From NCBI RefSeq assembly GCF_016774335.1, contig NZ_JAETWA010000039.1:1-38709 (forward strand): a stretch of 38,709 nucleotides of DNA, in the 5' to 3' direction. The notes beneath the pieces were generated by a model. That model was not told the DNA's origin and did no database searches. It saw nothing but the letters and a program-made list of their open reading frames with translations. The position numbers and the translations under genes were made by a program. Source of the DNA: Luteimonas saliphila (GTDB lineage: Bacteria; Pseudomonadota; Gammaproteobacteria; Xanthomonadales; Xanthomonadaceae). How positions within the stretch are numbered: position 1 is the first letter of the stretch; each line of letters starts with the position of its first letter. Of the stretch, positions 23,816-32,682 are shown piece by piece.

Positions 23816-24475
23816 ATGACACAGCTTGCCCAAGTCGCTGCGGCCAGCCGGCTACTGGCCCCGCACGATCACACCCTGATCCTGATCGACCACCAGTCGC
23901 AAATGGCGTTTCCGCTGCGATCGATCGACGTCGGCGCGCTGCGCAACAACGTTGGATTGCTGGCCAAGACGGCGGTCGGCTTCTCCGTCTCCACCATCGT
24001 CACGACCGTAGCGGCGAAGAGCTTCTCCGGCCCGTTATTCCCCGAGATCACCGCCGAACTGGAGGACAGGGAAGCGATCGACCGGACCACGATGAATGCC
24101 TGGGAGGACGCAAACGTCATCGCGAGAGTCAACGAGATCGGCAAGCGACGCCTCGTGATCGCGGGGCTGTGGACCAGCGTGTGCATTGTCGGACCGGTTC
24201 TCTCGGCCCTGGAACAGGGTTTGGAAACCTATGTCATCGCGGACGCGTGCGGCGATGTTTCCATCGAGGCTCATGAATGCGCGATGCAACGCATGATCCA
24301 GGCCGGGGCCCAACCGATGACCAGCCTGCAATACCTGCTGGAACTCCAGCGTGACTGGGCACGTGGCGAGACCTACGCACTCACGACCGGTATCGCGCGG
24401 GACAAGGCGGGAGGCTATGGCATCGGAATCCAGTACGCCAAGGCAATGTTCGGCGCGCAGGAAGGCGGTCATTGA
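23816..24475 (+). CDS. Isochorismatase-family cysteine hydrolase (YcaC-like)
   Basis: A 219-residue cytosolic hydrolase. The family triad is partly visible. Asp25 is in LILIDHQSQMAF, and the nucleophile Cys123 is in GLWTSVCIVGP. The Lys is probably in TVAAKSFSGP. The cis-peptide region before the Cys (RRLVIAGLWTS) and the SxEAHECAMQRMIQAG stretch match the YcaC group, whose substrates are mostly unknown. The ATG at 23816 has GAGGA upstream. The in-frame extension to 23717 is not needed. The DoxX gene starts 40 bases downstream, so the two are probably co-transcribed. Confidence 0.87.
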   Translation: MTQLAQVAAASRLLAPHDHTLILIDHQSQMAFPLRSIDVGALRNNVGLLAKTAVGFSVSTIVTTVAAKSFSGPLFPEITAELEDREAIDRTTMNAWEDANVIARVNEIGKRRLVIAGLWTSVCIVGPVLSALEQGLETYVIADACGDVSIEAHECAMQRMIQAGAQPMTSLQYLLELQRDWARGETYALTTGIARDKAGGYGIGIQYAKAMFGAQEGGH

Positions 24476-24515
24476 AGTAGCCCCACCAACGACTCTTTGG
24501 GCTCCGGTCCGCGAC

Positions 24516-25004
24516 ATGTCAACACGCATCACCCACGAAACCACCGTCCGTCCAGGGAGGGAATTGCTCCTGGATACGGCTCTGGTGACCCTACGGATTG
24601 CGGCCGGCGGCTTCCTCTTACCCCATGGCCTCGCGAAGCTGTTCGGCTGGTTCGACGGCCCGGGCCTTTCCGGGTTCGCGGCCGAGTTGCAGGGCTTCGC
24701 CCTCCCCTCGTTCGCACCGTTCCCCGGCATTCTCGCCTTCCTGCAGACACTTCTGGGCCTGTCTGTCCTGCTCGGCGCATGGACCCGACTCAGCGCAACG
24801 CTGGCGATGGTATTCATCGGCGTCACCGTGATTCTCAACATTTCGAATGGCTGGTTCTGGAACCACCACGGCGCCGAGTATCCGGTGTTCTGGTCCCTGG
24901 TCCTGTTCTCGCTGCTACTGATGGGCGGTGGGCACTACAGCCTGGACACGCTCATCCGTCGCTACCACCTGCCCGGCTACGAGGACGAATGTTGTGACTC
25001 CTGA
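24516..25004 (+). CDS. DoxX-family membrane protein
   Basis: A 162-residue membrane protein with four spans. The DoxX signature is TLRIAAGGFLLPHGLAKLFG, GILAFLQTLLGLSVLLGAWTR, LAMVFIGVTVILNIS and FWSLVLFSLLLMGGGHYSLD. It ends in a polar tail with adjacent cysteines (YEDECCDS). DoxX proteins are linked to thiol and quinone-related redox stress in several bacteria; the exact activity is unknown. The amidohydrolase gene starts 11 bases before its stop. A second DoxX gene occurs at 30857. Confidence 0.88.
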   Translation: MSTRITHETTVRPGRELLLDTALVTLRIAAGGFLLPHGLAKLFGWFDGPGLSGFAAELQGFALPSFAPFPGILAFLQTLLGLSVLLGAWTRLSATLAMVFIGVTVILNISNGWFWNHHGAEYPVFWSLVLFSLLLMGGGHYSLDTLIRRYHLPGYEDECCDS

Positions 25005-26949
25005 GTCCATCGACCCGGGTCGTCGCCGGCTCGTCGGCGGGGGCGCTGCGTCTTTCATCGCCACGCTTCTGCCGACTCGTGCGGCTACAACCGGTCCGGA
25101 ACTACCCAGAATGGCAGACCTGATTGTTCACAATGCCAGGATCACCACACTGGATGCTCAATTGCCATCGGCTCGGGCAATTGCAGTGTCTGCCGGCAAG
25201 GTCCTTGCTGTAGGTCCCGACGCGGATGTGATGGCCTACGCCGACGACCGCACCCTGGTCATCGACGCGCACGCGCGCCGCCTCATCCCTGGCTTGAATG
25301 ACAGCCATACCCACCTGATCCGGGGCGGCTTGAACTACAACATGGAGCTGCGTTGGGACGGAATCGATTCACTGTCCGATGCCCTGGCCCTCCTCAAGGC
25401 CCAGGTCGCCAGGACGCCGCCACCGCAGTGGGTACGCGTGATCGGTGGTTTCAGCCAGTACCAGTTTGCCGAGAAGCGGCTGCCAACCCTGCAGGAGCTC
25501 AACGCGAGCGCGCCGGATACGCCGGTGTTCATCCTGCATCTGTACGACCGCGCCCTGCTCAATCGCGCCGCCCTGCGCGCCGTCGGCTACACCCGTGACA
25601 CACCCGACCCACCAGGTGGCCGAATCGAGCGTGACAAAGCGGGTAACCCGACAGGGCTGCTGCTGGCAAGGCCAAACGCGTTGATCCTCTATGCCACCCT
25701 GTCAAAGGGCCCACGGCTGCCACCCGACTATCAGCTCAATTCCACGCGCCACTACATGCGGGAACTCAACCGCCTCGGCATTACCTCGGTGATCGATGCC
25801 GGCGGCGGGTTCCAGAACTGGCCGGATGACTATGCCGTCATCCGCAAACTGCACGCAGACGGCGAACTCACTGTCCGCATCGCCTACAACCTGTTCACCC
25901 AGAACAATGGCGGTGAGCGCGCGGATTTCGAACGCTGGTCGGAAATGCTGCAGCCCCGCGCCGGGGACGACTGGTTCCGCCACAACGGTGCCGGGGAGAT
26001 GCTGGTGTTCTCGGCCGCCGACTTCGAGCTGTTCAATGAAGCACGGCCCGAACTGCCGGCGCGCCTGGAGCCGGAACTGGAAGACGTGGTGCGACTGCTG
26101 GTCACAAAGCGATGGCCCTTCCGCATCCATGCGACGTACGATGAAAGCATCTCGCGCATCCTCGATGTCTACGAGAAGGTCGATCGCGAGATCCCTTTCG
26201 ACGGACTGCACTGGACCATCGATCACGCCGAGACAATCTCTCCACGCAATATCGAGCGCGTGGTTGCGATGGGCGGCGGCATCGCCGTGCAGCACCGCAT
26301 GGCATTCCAGGGAGAGGCCTTCGTAGAGCGTTATGGGGCCGAGGCCGCAATGCACACGCCGCCGATCCGGCGCATGCTCGATGCGGGGGCCCCCGTGGGC
26401 GCTGGCACGGACGCGACTCGCGTAGCCAGCTACAACCCCTGGACCGCACTGCACTGGCTGGTGAGCGGACGAACCGTCGGCGGGCTGGCACTGTATCGCG
26501 ACGCAAACCGGCTCGGACGCGAGGAGGCGTTACGCCTCTGGACCCAGGGCAGCGCTTGGTTCTCGAGCGAACAGGCGGTGAAGGGCACGTTGGGCGTGGG
26601 CCAGTACGCGGACTTCGCGCTGCTGTCAGCCGACTACCTGTCCGTGCCGGAGGCCGCCATCCCCGACATCGAAAGCGTACTGACCGTGGTCGGAGGCCGC
26701 ATCGTACACGGCGGGAAAGACTACGCGAGCCTAGCTCCGGATCTACCCCCGCCTATGCCCGATTGGTCCCCACTCAACCTGCACCGTGAACCACTACCAG
26801 GTCCGCCAGTCGTCGTCGCGTCCGCGCCACACTTGCCTGGCGGACATTGCCGGACGCATGGACACGGACACGGCGCTCGACACGCTGCCCCGCCCGGTGA
26901 CGTGCAGGGATTCTGGGGCGCCCTGGGCTGTTCCTGCTTCGCGTTCTAG
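24994..26949 (+). CDS. Tat-exported amidohydrolase (YtcJ-type)
   Basis: A 651-residue metal-dependent hydrolase of the YtcJ/amidohydrolase-3 group. From GTG 24994 the N-terminus has a twin-arginine-type signal (DPGRRRLVGGGAASFIATLL, then PTRAA). The composite beta-sandwich then begins (DLIVHNARITTLDAQLPSAR), followed by the metal motif NDSHTHL and later IHATYD, TIDHAE and GAGTDATR. These match the TIM-barrel amidohydrolase metal and catalytic strands. The C-terminus has a His-rich tail (GGHCRTHGHGHGARHA) and the typical WGALGCSCFAF end. It overlaps DoxX by 11 bases. The substrate is unknown; cyclic amides or amide-linked compounds are typical. Confidence 0.88.
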   Translation: MTPESIDPGRRRLVGGGAASFIATLLPTRAATTGPELPRMADLIVHNARITTLDAQLPSARAIAVSAGKVLAVGPDADVMAYADDRTLVIDAHARRLIPGLNDSHTHLIRGGLNYNMELRWDGIDSLSDALALLKAQVARTPPPQWVRVIGGFSQYQFAEKRLPTLQELNASAPDTPVFILHLYDRALLNRAALRAVGYTRDTPDPPGGRIERDKAGNPTGLLLARPNALILYATLSKGPRLPPDYQLNSTRHYMRELNRLGITSVIDAGGGFQNWPDDYAVIRKLHADGELTVRIAYNLFTQNNGGERADFERWSEMLQPRAGDDWFRHNGAGEMLVFSAADFELFNEARPELPARLEPELEDVVRLLVTKRWPFRIHATYDESISRILDVYEKVDREIPFDGLHWTIDHAETISPRNIERVVAMGGGIAVQHRMAFQGEAFVERYGAEAAMHTPPIRRMLDAGAPVGAGTDATRVASYNPWTALHWLVSGRTVGGLALYRDANRLGREEALRLWTQGSAWFSSEQAVKGTLGVGQYADFALLSADYLSVPEAAIPDIESVLTVVGGRIVHGGKDYASLAPDLPPPMPDWSPLNLHREPLPGPPVVVASAPHLPGGHCRTHGHGHGARHAAPPGDVQGFWGALGCSCFAF

Positions 26950-26962
26950 GGCGCGACGATCC

Positions 26963-28612
26963 GTGGCGACTCCGCCTGCTTCCGACGACCCCGGCGATAC
27001 CGGCCCATGGGCACCACTGAGGCAGCCCACGTTCCGGGCGCTTTGGCTGGCGATCCTGTGGGGGAACGTCGGCACGTGGATCCACGATGTGGCTGCGGCG
27101 TGGCGTATGGCGGAGACCACCGGATCCCCACTGATGGTCGCCGCTGTGCAAGCGGCCACCACCCTGCCGGTGGTGCTTTTCGCCCTGGTGGCGGGCACCC
27201 TCGCCGACAGTATCGACCGGCGTCGTTACTTGATCCTGGCGCAGTGGTGGATGCTGATGGTGGCCACGGTGCTCGCCCTGCTCGCCCAGGCCGACTTGCT
27301 CGGCCCATGGACGCTGTTGGCGCTGACCTTTGCGCTCGGCACGGGCGCGGCGATGGCGATGCCCGCACAGGCGGCGATCATGCCCGAGCTTGTTTCGCGT
27401 CCGCAGTTGCCGTCCGCGATCGCGCTGAACTCCGCGGGCATGAACGTGGCGCGATCCATTGGCCCGGCGCTCGGCGGCGTCGTCGTGGCCCAGACGGGGG
27501 TCGCGACCGCCTTCGCGATCAACGCGTTGTCGTTTCTCGGCGTGGCGATCGTACTGTGGCGATGGAAGCGCACGTCCGTCCCGTCGCTGCTACCGCCCGA
27601 AGCATTCATTGGAGGCCTGCGTTCCGGGGTGCGTTTTGCCCTGCAGGCATCGGCGTTCCAGTCGGTTCTGTGGAAGGCGATCGCGTTCTTTGTGTTCGCA
27701 AGCGCCACGCCGGCCCTGCTGCCATCGCTCGTGCGCAGCAGGCTCGACGGCGGGGCGGGCGTGTTCGGCTTGCTTCTCGGTTGCATCGGCCTCGGGGCGA
27801 TCTGCGGCACCCTGATACTGCCTGGGCTGCGGCGTCGATTCGACCGGGACCTGCTGGTGTTCGCGGCCACGCTGCTCTGTGCTGCGGCGACGCTGTCCGT
27901 GGCGAATTCGCGCTCCGTCCTGGTCCTCGGTGTGGTGTTATTCGGCTTCGGTGCGGGCTGGATCGGAGTGCTCTCGTCGTTGCAGGTGGCGGCCCAACTG
28001 TCGGTCGCAGCCTGGGTGCGGGCCAGGGCCCTCTCCCTGTATATCGTGGTGTTCGCGCTCGGCATGGCGACCGGCAGCCTGGTCTGGGGGGCGTTGGCGC
28101 AGCGCCTCGGCATCGGCCAGGCGCTGGGCCTCGCGGCCTGCGGCGCCGTCCTCGCTGCGTGGTGGTCACGGCGCTTCCTGATCGGGCAGGCGGAGTCGCT
28201 GGACTTCACGCCATCCGCACACTGGCCGGATCCGCTACCGGTTGATCCGGTCGCCCATGATCGTGGTCCGGTGCTGGTGACGGTCGAGTACCGGATCGGC
28301 CGCGAGGACCAGCCGCGCTTCCTCGAGCTGATGAGCGACCTGCGCCGCAGCCGGCGACGCGACGGCGCCCTGTACTGGCACCTGGCCGAAGACACCGAGC
28401 AACCGGGCGTGTGGCTGGAAGTTTTCGTTCTCGAATCGTGGCTGCATCACCTGCGCCAGCACGCTCGCACCACGCGCGACGACGAGCGCCTGCAGCAGCA
28501 GGTGCGCGAACTGAACCGGAATCCGGCGCCGCCAAGGGTGCGCCACTTCATCGGCGACCGGAACAGCGCCGGCCCCATGTCCCACAGACACGACGAGACT
28601 GCACCCACGTGA
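26963..28612 (+). CDS. MFS exporter of the MFS_3/EntS-like group with C-terminal ABM-like domain
   Basis: A 549-residue transporter. It starts at GTG 26963, 13 bases past the amidohydrolase stop, and the first helix follows PLRQPTFRALWLAILWGNVG. About 11-12 membrane segments run to near residue 410. The motif GTLADSIDRRRYL is the MFS loop 2-3 signature. RSIGPALGGVVVAQTGVATA is typical of the enterobactin-exporter-like family. The C-terminal 120 residues (VLVTVEYRIGREDQPRFLEL, RRDGALYWHLAED) look like an antibiotic-biosynthesis-monooxygenase-type ferredoxin fold, a usual extension in this family. It probably exports a small lipophilic compound. Confidence 0.88.
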   Translation: MATPPASDDPGDTGPWAPLRQPTFRALWLAILWGNVGTWIHDVAAAWRMAETTGSPLMVAAVQAATTLPVVLFALVAGTLADSIDRRRYLILAQWWMLMVATVLALLAQADLLGPWTLLALTFALGTGAAMAMPAQAAIMPELVSRPQLPSAIALNSAGMNVARSIGPALGGVVVAQTGVATAFAINALSFLGVAIVLWRWKRTSVPSLLPPEAFIGGLRSGVRFALQASAFQSVLWKAIAFFVFASATPALLPSLVRSRLDGGAGVFGLLLGCIGLGAICGTLILPGLRRRFDRDLLVFAATLLCAAATLSVANSRSVLVLGVVLFGFGAGWIGVLSSLQVAAQLSVAAWVRARALSLYIVVFALGMATGSLVWGALAQRLGIGQALGLAACGAVLAAWWSRRFLIGQAESLDFTPSAHWPDPLPVDPVAHDRGPVLVTVEYRIGREDQPRFLELMSDLRRSRRRDGALYWHLAEDTEQPGVWLEVFVLESWLHHLRQHARTTRDDERLQQQVRELNRNPAPPRVRHFIGDRNSAGPMSHRHDETAPT

Positions 28613-28839
28613 ATTCCAAACTCGCTATCGGCATCGCCTTGGGCTTCGCCATCGGCTTCGGCTGCCGCTGGTCGGGCATCCCGGTGCCGGCGCCACCCGC
28701 ACTGGTCGGCGCGTTGCTGGTGGTGATGATGAGTCTGGGATACGGGCTCGCCGATCGTCATCTCGCGCGCCGGGCCGCCCGGCACAGCCACGACTGCGGC
28801 GGCCCCGATGGTGCGACACGCGGGGAGAAAACACCATGA
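28609..28839 (+). CDS. XapX domain protein (first copy)
   Basis: A 76-residue protein with two hydrophobic segments around a conserved turn. It shows IGIALGFAIGFGCRWSGIPV followed by PAPPALVGALLVVMMSLGY, the XapX/DUF1427 signature. A polar basic tail follows (RRAARHSHDCGGPDG). The GTG start overlaps the MFS stop (GTGA) and its stop overlaps the next ATG (ATGA). It is therefore translationally coupled on both sides. The family function is unknown. Confidence 0.85.
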   Translation: MNSKLAIGIALGFAIGFGCRWSGIPVPAPPALVGALLVVMMSLGYGLADRHLARRAARHSHDCGGPDGATRGEKTP

Positions 28840-28994
28840 TGCTCGCATTGGCTGGACTCGGGCTTGCGCTCGTCATCGGCATCGCCTGTCGCATCATCGA
28901 TATCCCCCTGCCCGCCCCGCCCCGCCTTCAGGGTGCACTGCTGGTGCTGGCGATGACCACCGGCTTTCTGGTGGCGGATGCACTTCTCGCATGA
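28836..28994 (+). CDS. XapX domain protein (second copy)
   Basis: A 52-residue minimal XapX protein: IGIACRIIDIPLPAPPRLQG, then ALLVLAMTTGFLVAD. It is a diverged duplicate of the preceding gene, keeping the C-R-x-x-x-I-P-x-P-A-P-P core. CGGGGAGAAAAC before the ATG supplies GGGGAG as a ribosome-binding site. It is the last gene of the rightward run starting at 23816. The two copies probably assemble together in the membrane. Confidence 0.82.
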   Translation: MMLALAGLGLALVIGIACRIIDIPLPAPPRLQGALLVLAMTTGFLVADALLA

Positions 28995-29013
28995 CCCGGC
29001 ACGGAGTACCGCC

Positions 29014-29931
29014 TCAGCCGACCTCTCCGAGGCCGATGAGCTTCTCCGCCACGTCCGCACGCCGCAGTCGTTCACGCCACCAGTCCAGTGCAGCGCCGGA
29101 TTCGTCTGAACGCCACGCGACATGGAATGCTTCCGGCGCGCGCGGCTCGACAACCCGCTTCTCGACCAGCAGCCCAGCCTCGATGGCCGGACGCGCAAGG
29201 GCCTCCGGCAGGAAGCCGAAACCGAGACCCGCGAGCTGGAAGCGGTACTTGCTGGCGATGTCCGGTACGGTCAACGCGTCCTGGCCGAACAGGAGACCGA
29301 CCGTCCGCGGGATGAGCCGCCGCGCGGAATCGGCCACGGCGACGGCCCGATGCGGCTGGAGATCAGCCTTGCCGAGCGGATGGTCAACCCCCGCCAGCGG
29401 GTGGGACGGGGCCACCACGAAGACGAATTCGAACCGGCCAATCGGTTCGGAGACATACCCCCCACCGGACGGCCCTTCGCCGACGGCGACCACGATGTCG
29501 ACCCGTTCGTCCAGGAGCGCTTCCCAGGTCCCGGACAACGCTTCCCGCAGAATCCTCAGGCGGGTGCCCTGGGCAACGCCATAGAACGCTTCCACGTGCT
29601 CCCGCAACGCGAAGGCGTGGAAGACCGAGTCGAGGCCGATGGCGAACTCCGTCTCCCAGCCGGACGCCACCCGCCGTACGCGCTGCTCGAGATCCTGGGC
29701 TGCCTTGAGCAGGTGCCTCCCCTCACGCAGCAGTTCCCGCCCGGCGTCGGTCATGGCGACCCGTGGCCCAAGTCGCTCGAACAACTGCACGCCCAGCCCT
29801 TCCTCCAGCGTGGACACGGTGTAGGAAATCGTGGAGGGCACACGGAACAGTTCCTTGGCTGCTCCGGAGAAAGACCCGCGCCGGTCGATGGCGTCCAGCA
29901 CCTGCAGCGCGTCAAGGCTGATTCTGAGCAT
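29014..29931 (-). CDS. LysR-family transcriptional regulator
   Basis: A 305-residue LysR regulator. It has an N-terminal winged helix (SLDALQVLDAIDRRGSFSGA, AKELFRVPSTISYTVSTLEE, LGVQLFERLGPRVAMTDAGR) and a substrate-binding domain (FAIGLDSVFHAF, DIVVAVGEGPSGGG). It is read away from the pirin gene across a 150-base gap, the usual LysR-target arrangement. I started at MLRISL (29931), where the DNA-binding domain begins. It may control pirin, the downstream DoxX, and its own gene. Confidence 0.92.
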   Translation of the reverse strand: MLRISLDALQVLDAIDRRGSFSGAAKELFRVPSTISYTVSTLEEGLGVQLFERLGPRVAMTDAGRELLREGRHLLKAAQDLEQRVRRVASGWETEFAIGLDSVFHAFALREHVEAFYGVAQGTRLRILREALSGTWEALLDERVDIVVAVGEGPSGGGYVSEPIGRFEFVFVVAPSHPLAGVDHPLGKADLQPHRAVAVADSARRLIPRTVGLLFGQDALTVPDIASKYRFQLAGLGFGFLPEALARPAIEAGLLVEKRVVEPRAPEAFHVAWRSDESGAALDWWRERLRRADVAEKLIGLGEVG

Positions 29932-29934
29932 TCG

Positions 29935-29948
29935 ATTATCTCGATGAT
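29935..29948. promoter_or_regulatory. Possible LysR box next to its gene start
   Basis: ATTATC-TC-GATGAT is an imperfect inverted repeat (one mismatch) starting 3 bases upstream of the LysR gene start, in the LysR-pirin divergent gap. It resembles a T-N11-A-like dyad. Position so near the start codon would suit autoregulation, but short AT dyads also arise by chance. Confidence 0.25.
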
Positions 29949-30081
29949 AGGAGCGCAAAACACTCGCTTTTCAAGCCATGCGGACCCGCACAGAATACGC
30001 GGCAACCGGCACAACGAGGCAATTCAAGCAGATTCCTGCCCGTCTGCCCACTGTCGACCCCATCGAACAAGGAGAAACATC

Positions 30082-30783
30082 ATGCTCCAGATTCGCAAGA
30101 GCGCGGACCGCGGCCCAGCCGAACTGGGTTGGCTTTCCTCCCGCCACAGCTTTTCGTTCGGCCACTACCACGATCCGGCCCACATGGGCTTCGGCCCGCT
30201 GCGTGTGATCAACGAGGACAAGGTGCAGCCCGGCATGGGCTTCGGCACCCATGGGCACCAGGACATGGAAATCATCTCCTACGTGCTCGATGGCGCGCTC
30301 GAGCACAAGGACAGCCTGGGAACCGGCTCGGTGATCCGCTACGGCGATGTTCAACGCATGAGCGCAGGGACGGGAGTCCAGCACAGCGAGTTCAACCATT
30401 CCCGCACAGAGGAAGTGCACTTCCTGCAGATCTGGATCATTCCGGAACGCAGTGGAATCGCGCCCAGCTACGAAGAGAAGCATTTCGATCCGGCGTCCAA
30501 GCGCGGACAACTCCGGCTCATCGCCTCACGCGACGGGCGGGATGGCTCGGTAGTCGTGCATCAGGATGTCAGGGTCTTCGCCTCGGTCCTCGATGTCGGG
30601 GACCGCGCCGAGCATGCACTCGGGCCAGCCAGGCTTGGATATCTGCACGTGGCACGGGGATCGTTGATCGCAAACGGTACGCCGCTCGAGGCCGGCGATG
30701 CGCTGAAGTTCACCAATGAAGCTGCGGTAGTTCTCGAAGGCGGCACGAACGCTGAAGTGTTGCTGTTCGACCTGCCCGGCTGA
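30082..30783 (+). CDS. Pirin-family protein (YhhW-type, quercetinase-like)
   Basis: A 233-residue bicupin. The metal ligands expected in E. coli YhhW are all present at the same positions: His57 and His59 (GTHGHQDME), His101 and Glu103 (VQHSEFNHS). The N-terminus (RHSFSFGHYHDPAHMGFGPL) is characteristic. Members can oxidise quercetin or act as redox-sensing regulators. AAGGAG lies 8 bases before the ATG. The gene is divergent from the LysR regulator and followed 73 bases later by DoxX, a frequent pirin-DoxX pairing in proteobacteria. Confidence 0.92.
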   Translation: MLQIRKSADRGPAELGWLSSRHSFSFGHYHDPAHMGFGPLRVINEDKVQPGMGFGTHGHQDMEIISYVLDGALEHKDSLGTGSVIRYGDVQRMSAGTGVQHSEFNHSRTEEVHFLQIWIIPERSGIAPSYEEKHFDPASKRGQLRLIASRDGRDGSVVVHQDVRVFASVLDVGDRAEHALGPARLGYLHVARGSLIANGTPLEAGDALKFTNEAAVVLEGGTNAEVLLFDLPG

Positions 30784-30856
30784 CTCATTGACACATCTCC
30801 AGCGGGTCGGAGTCCGACCCACCATGTTTCCAACCCCACTTACAAGGAGCTCTCAC

Positions 30857-31318
30857 ATGAACACCTTTGACCAATCACTCACCTTCGTTTCCCGCCGCAT
30901 CGCCCCAGCATTGATCGGCCTGCTGTTCCTAATCGCCGGCTATAACAAGATCACGGGCTTCGACTACGTTTCCGGCTGGATGTCGAGCATGGGCCTGCCC
31001 GTCGCCTCGGCCCTTCTGATCGCGACTATCATCCTGGAGATCGGAGCCGGCGTCATGCTCGTCATCGGGTTCAAGACGCGATGGGCCGCGCTTGCCCTTG
31101 CGGCGTTCCTTGTCCCCACTACAGTCATATTCCATGCGTTCTGGTCCGCAGAAGCAGCCCAGTACCAAGAGCAACTCACAGCCTTCCTCAAGAACGGCGC
31201 AATACTGGGAGGCGTCCTGATGGTTGCGGCGCAGGCGTATCAAAAGCAACCGGCGAACTTGGTGAAGCCCGGTATTAGCAGGGAGACCCAAGCAGGGCGC
31301 GGAGATGTGGCCGCCTGA
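30857..31318 (+). CDS. DoxX-family membrane protein
   Basis: A 153-residue membrane protein with four spans: IAPALIGLLFLIAGYNKITG, SALLIATIILEIGAGVMLVI, WAALALAAFLVPTTVIFHAF and NGAILGGVLMVAAQAYQ. The GLLFLIAGYNKI start and the FHAFW region are the DoxX hallmarks. AAGGAG precedes the ATG by 9 bases. It follows pirin in the same direction and is probably co-transcribed with it. The polar tail (SRETQAGRGDVAA) is not conserved in the family as I know it. Confidence 0.9.
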   Translation: MNTFDQSLTFVSRRIAPALIGLLFLIAGYNKITGFDYVSGWMSSMGLPVASALLIATIILEIGAGVMLVIGFKTRWAALALAAFLVPTTVIFHAFWSAEAAQYQEQLTAFLKNGAILGGVLMVAAQAYQKQPANLVKPGISRETQAGRGDVAA

Positions 31319-31388
31319 TCTCAAGGATCTGCCAACGGCTTGAAGCGCGCCCAACCTGCCCGACACATCGTTGTCGCGCCCTGCGCTC

Positions 31389-31412
31389 ACCCTCCCCCAT
31401 GAGGGGGAGGGT
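31389..31412. terminator. Strong hairpin after the DoxX gene
   Basis: ACCCTCCCCC (31389-31398), loop ATGA and GGGGGAGGGT (31403-31412) give a perfect 10-base stem. It lies 70 bases after the DoxX stop. It could be a terminator or a dispersed palindromic repeat. Its core CCCCCATGAGGGGG also fits the CCCC-N6-GGGG pattern seen near the two-component genes, so an operator role for the gene at 31591 is possible. Confidence 0.55.
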
Positions 31413-31590
31413 CTGCCCCATCCGCTTGGCGATGACAGGCGCGTTACCTCGGCTGATGCTCGATGCGGCGACCGCTTGGTGCCTGGCAGGGTCTTGGAAC
31501 ACGCACCCACTCCAGCCCCGCACGGCCAGGCGTAGGCCCCTGCGGCAAGCGACCGGCATCGGCTCATTCTCTTTCGCGTTCGGAGGTCCC

Positions 31591-32682
31591 ATGCGAAGAA
31601 TTGTCGGCATGACCCTTGCTGCAATGCTGGCCACAACAGGAGGGGCTGTGGCGCGGGATGGGGACGGGCACATGCGTATGCAGACGCGACTCTTTGCCAC
31701 CCTGCCTGCCGATTTTCGACATCCTGAAAGTCTGGCGACCCATCCACAGACAGGCGCGGTGTACGTCGGCTCGTTCGACAGCCGTGAGCCGGCAAGCGAG
31801 CGCAACAACCAGATCCTGCGCCTTTCTGCCGACGGTCAGGCGTTAGCTCGTGCAAGGCTGGGACCCACCCCGGTCACCGGCTTGGCGTTCGCTGATGGCG
31901 CCATCTACTTCTTGAACTTCGGCGCATCGAAACTGCAGCGACTGCCCGCCGATTTCGAAGACATGGCGGTACCCGAGGATGTCGCCAGCTTCGGCCCACT
32001 GTCGCCCCCGGCACCCGGCGAGCGCCTGGTGTCGAACCCGGACGGCAGTCAAGACCGCATCGCGTACGGGGCAGCGGGCTTCCCGGCCATCAATGGCCTC
32101 GCCTTCGACAAGGCGGGCCATGCTTATGTCTCAGATTCCTTTCAGGGCGCCATCTACCGCGTAGAGCGCGCTACGAACTGCGTTCCATGCCGGGTGGAGG
32201 TTCTGACGCGGGATCCGTTGCTCGTCACGACGGGGTCGTTGCCCTTTGGAGCCAACGGCATAGCCATCGATGATGACGAGGGCATTCTCTACGTGAACAA
32301 CGCTGGGGATGGACGTGTGCTGCGCATGCCATTGCGCGGAGGCCCGCTGGAAGTTCTTGCCGAAAGCGTCCACGGCGCCGACGGATTGCTACTTCACGAA
32401 CAACTGCTCTGGGTGGCCTCAAATCAGGCTGATGCCGTGGTGGGGCTGGACAAACAGGGCAAGGAACGAGTCCGCGCGGGCCATTTCGGCGGCATTGGCC
32501 CTGATGGCGCGCCTATTGGCCTCCTCTTTCCCGCAGCCACCGCTGTCCAAGGTGACCGCATGCTGGTGGCGAACCTCGCACTTCCATTGACTACACGGGA
32601 CGGGGACGAGTGGGAGGAAGAGGTAACCCGCTGGAACCTGATGCAGTTCGACATTCCTGGCGGAACTTCCCCCTCGCCATAG
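31591..32682 (+). CDS. Secreted SMP-30/gluconolactonase-like beta-propeller protein
   Basis: A 363-residue exported propeller. It has a signal peptide (MRRIVGMTLAAMLATTGGAV, then ARDG). Six repeated blades follow, recognisable as HPESLATHPQTGAVYVGSF, PVTGLAFADGAIYFLNF, INGLAFDKAGHAYVSDSFQG, ANGIAIDDDEGILYVNNAGD and HGADGLLLHEQLLWVASN. These are typical SMP-30/NHL blades, and the N and D residues at blade starts are where the metal site of lactonases lies. GGAGG at 31582-31586 fixes the start. The gene is preceded by a 272-base gap with a hairpin. Lactonase activity or a non-enzymatic role are both possible. Confidence 0.82.
   Translation: MRRIVGMTLAAMLATTGGAVARDGDGHMRMQTRLFATLPADFRHPESLATHPQTGAVYVGSFDSREPASERNNQILRLSADGQALARARLGPTPVTGLAFADGAIYFLNFGASKLQRLPADFEDMAVPEDVASFGPLSPPAPGERLVSNPDGSQDRIAYGAAGFPAINGLAFDKAGHAYVSDSFQGAIYRVERATNCVPCRVEVLTRDPLLVTTGSLPFGANGIAIDDDEGILYVNNAGDGRVLRMPLRGGPLEVLAESVHGADGLLLHEQLLWVASNQADAVVGLDKQGKERVRAGHFGGIGPDGAPIGLLFPAATAVQGDRMLVANLALPLTTRDGDEWEEEVTRWNLMQFDIPGGTSPSP

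Noticed and set aside
31389..31412. CCCC-N6-GGGG match counted as a further operator
   Set aside because: It sits within a longer perfect 10-base hairpin after a gene, so a terminator or dispersed repeat explains it equally well. I left it out of the operator set.
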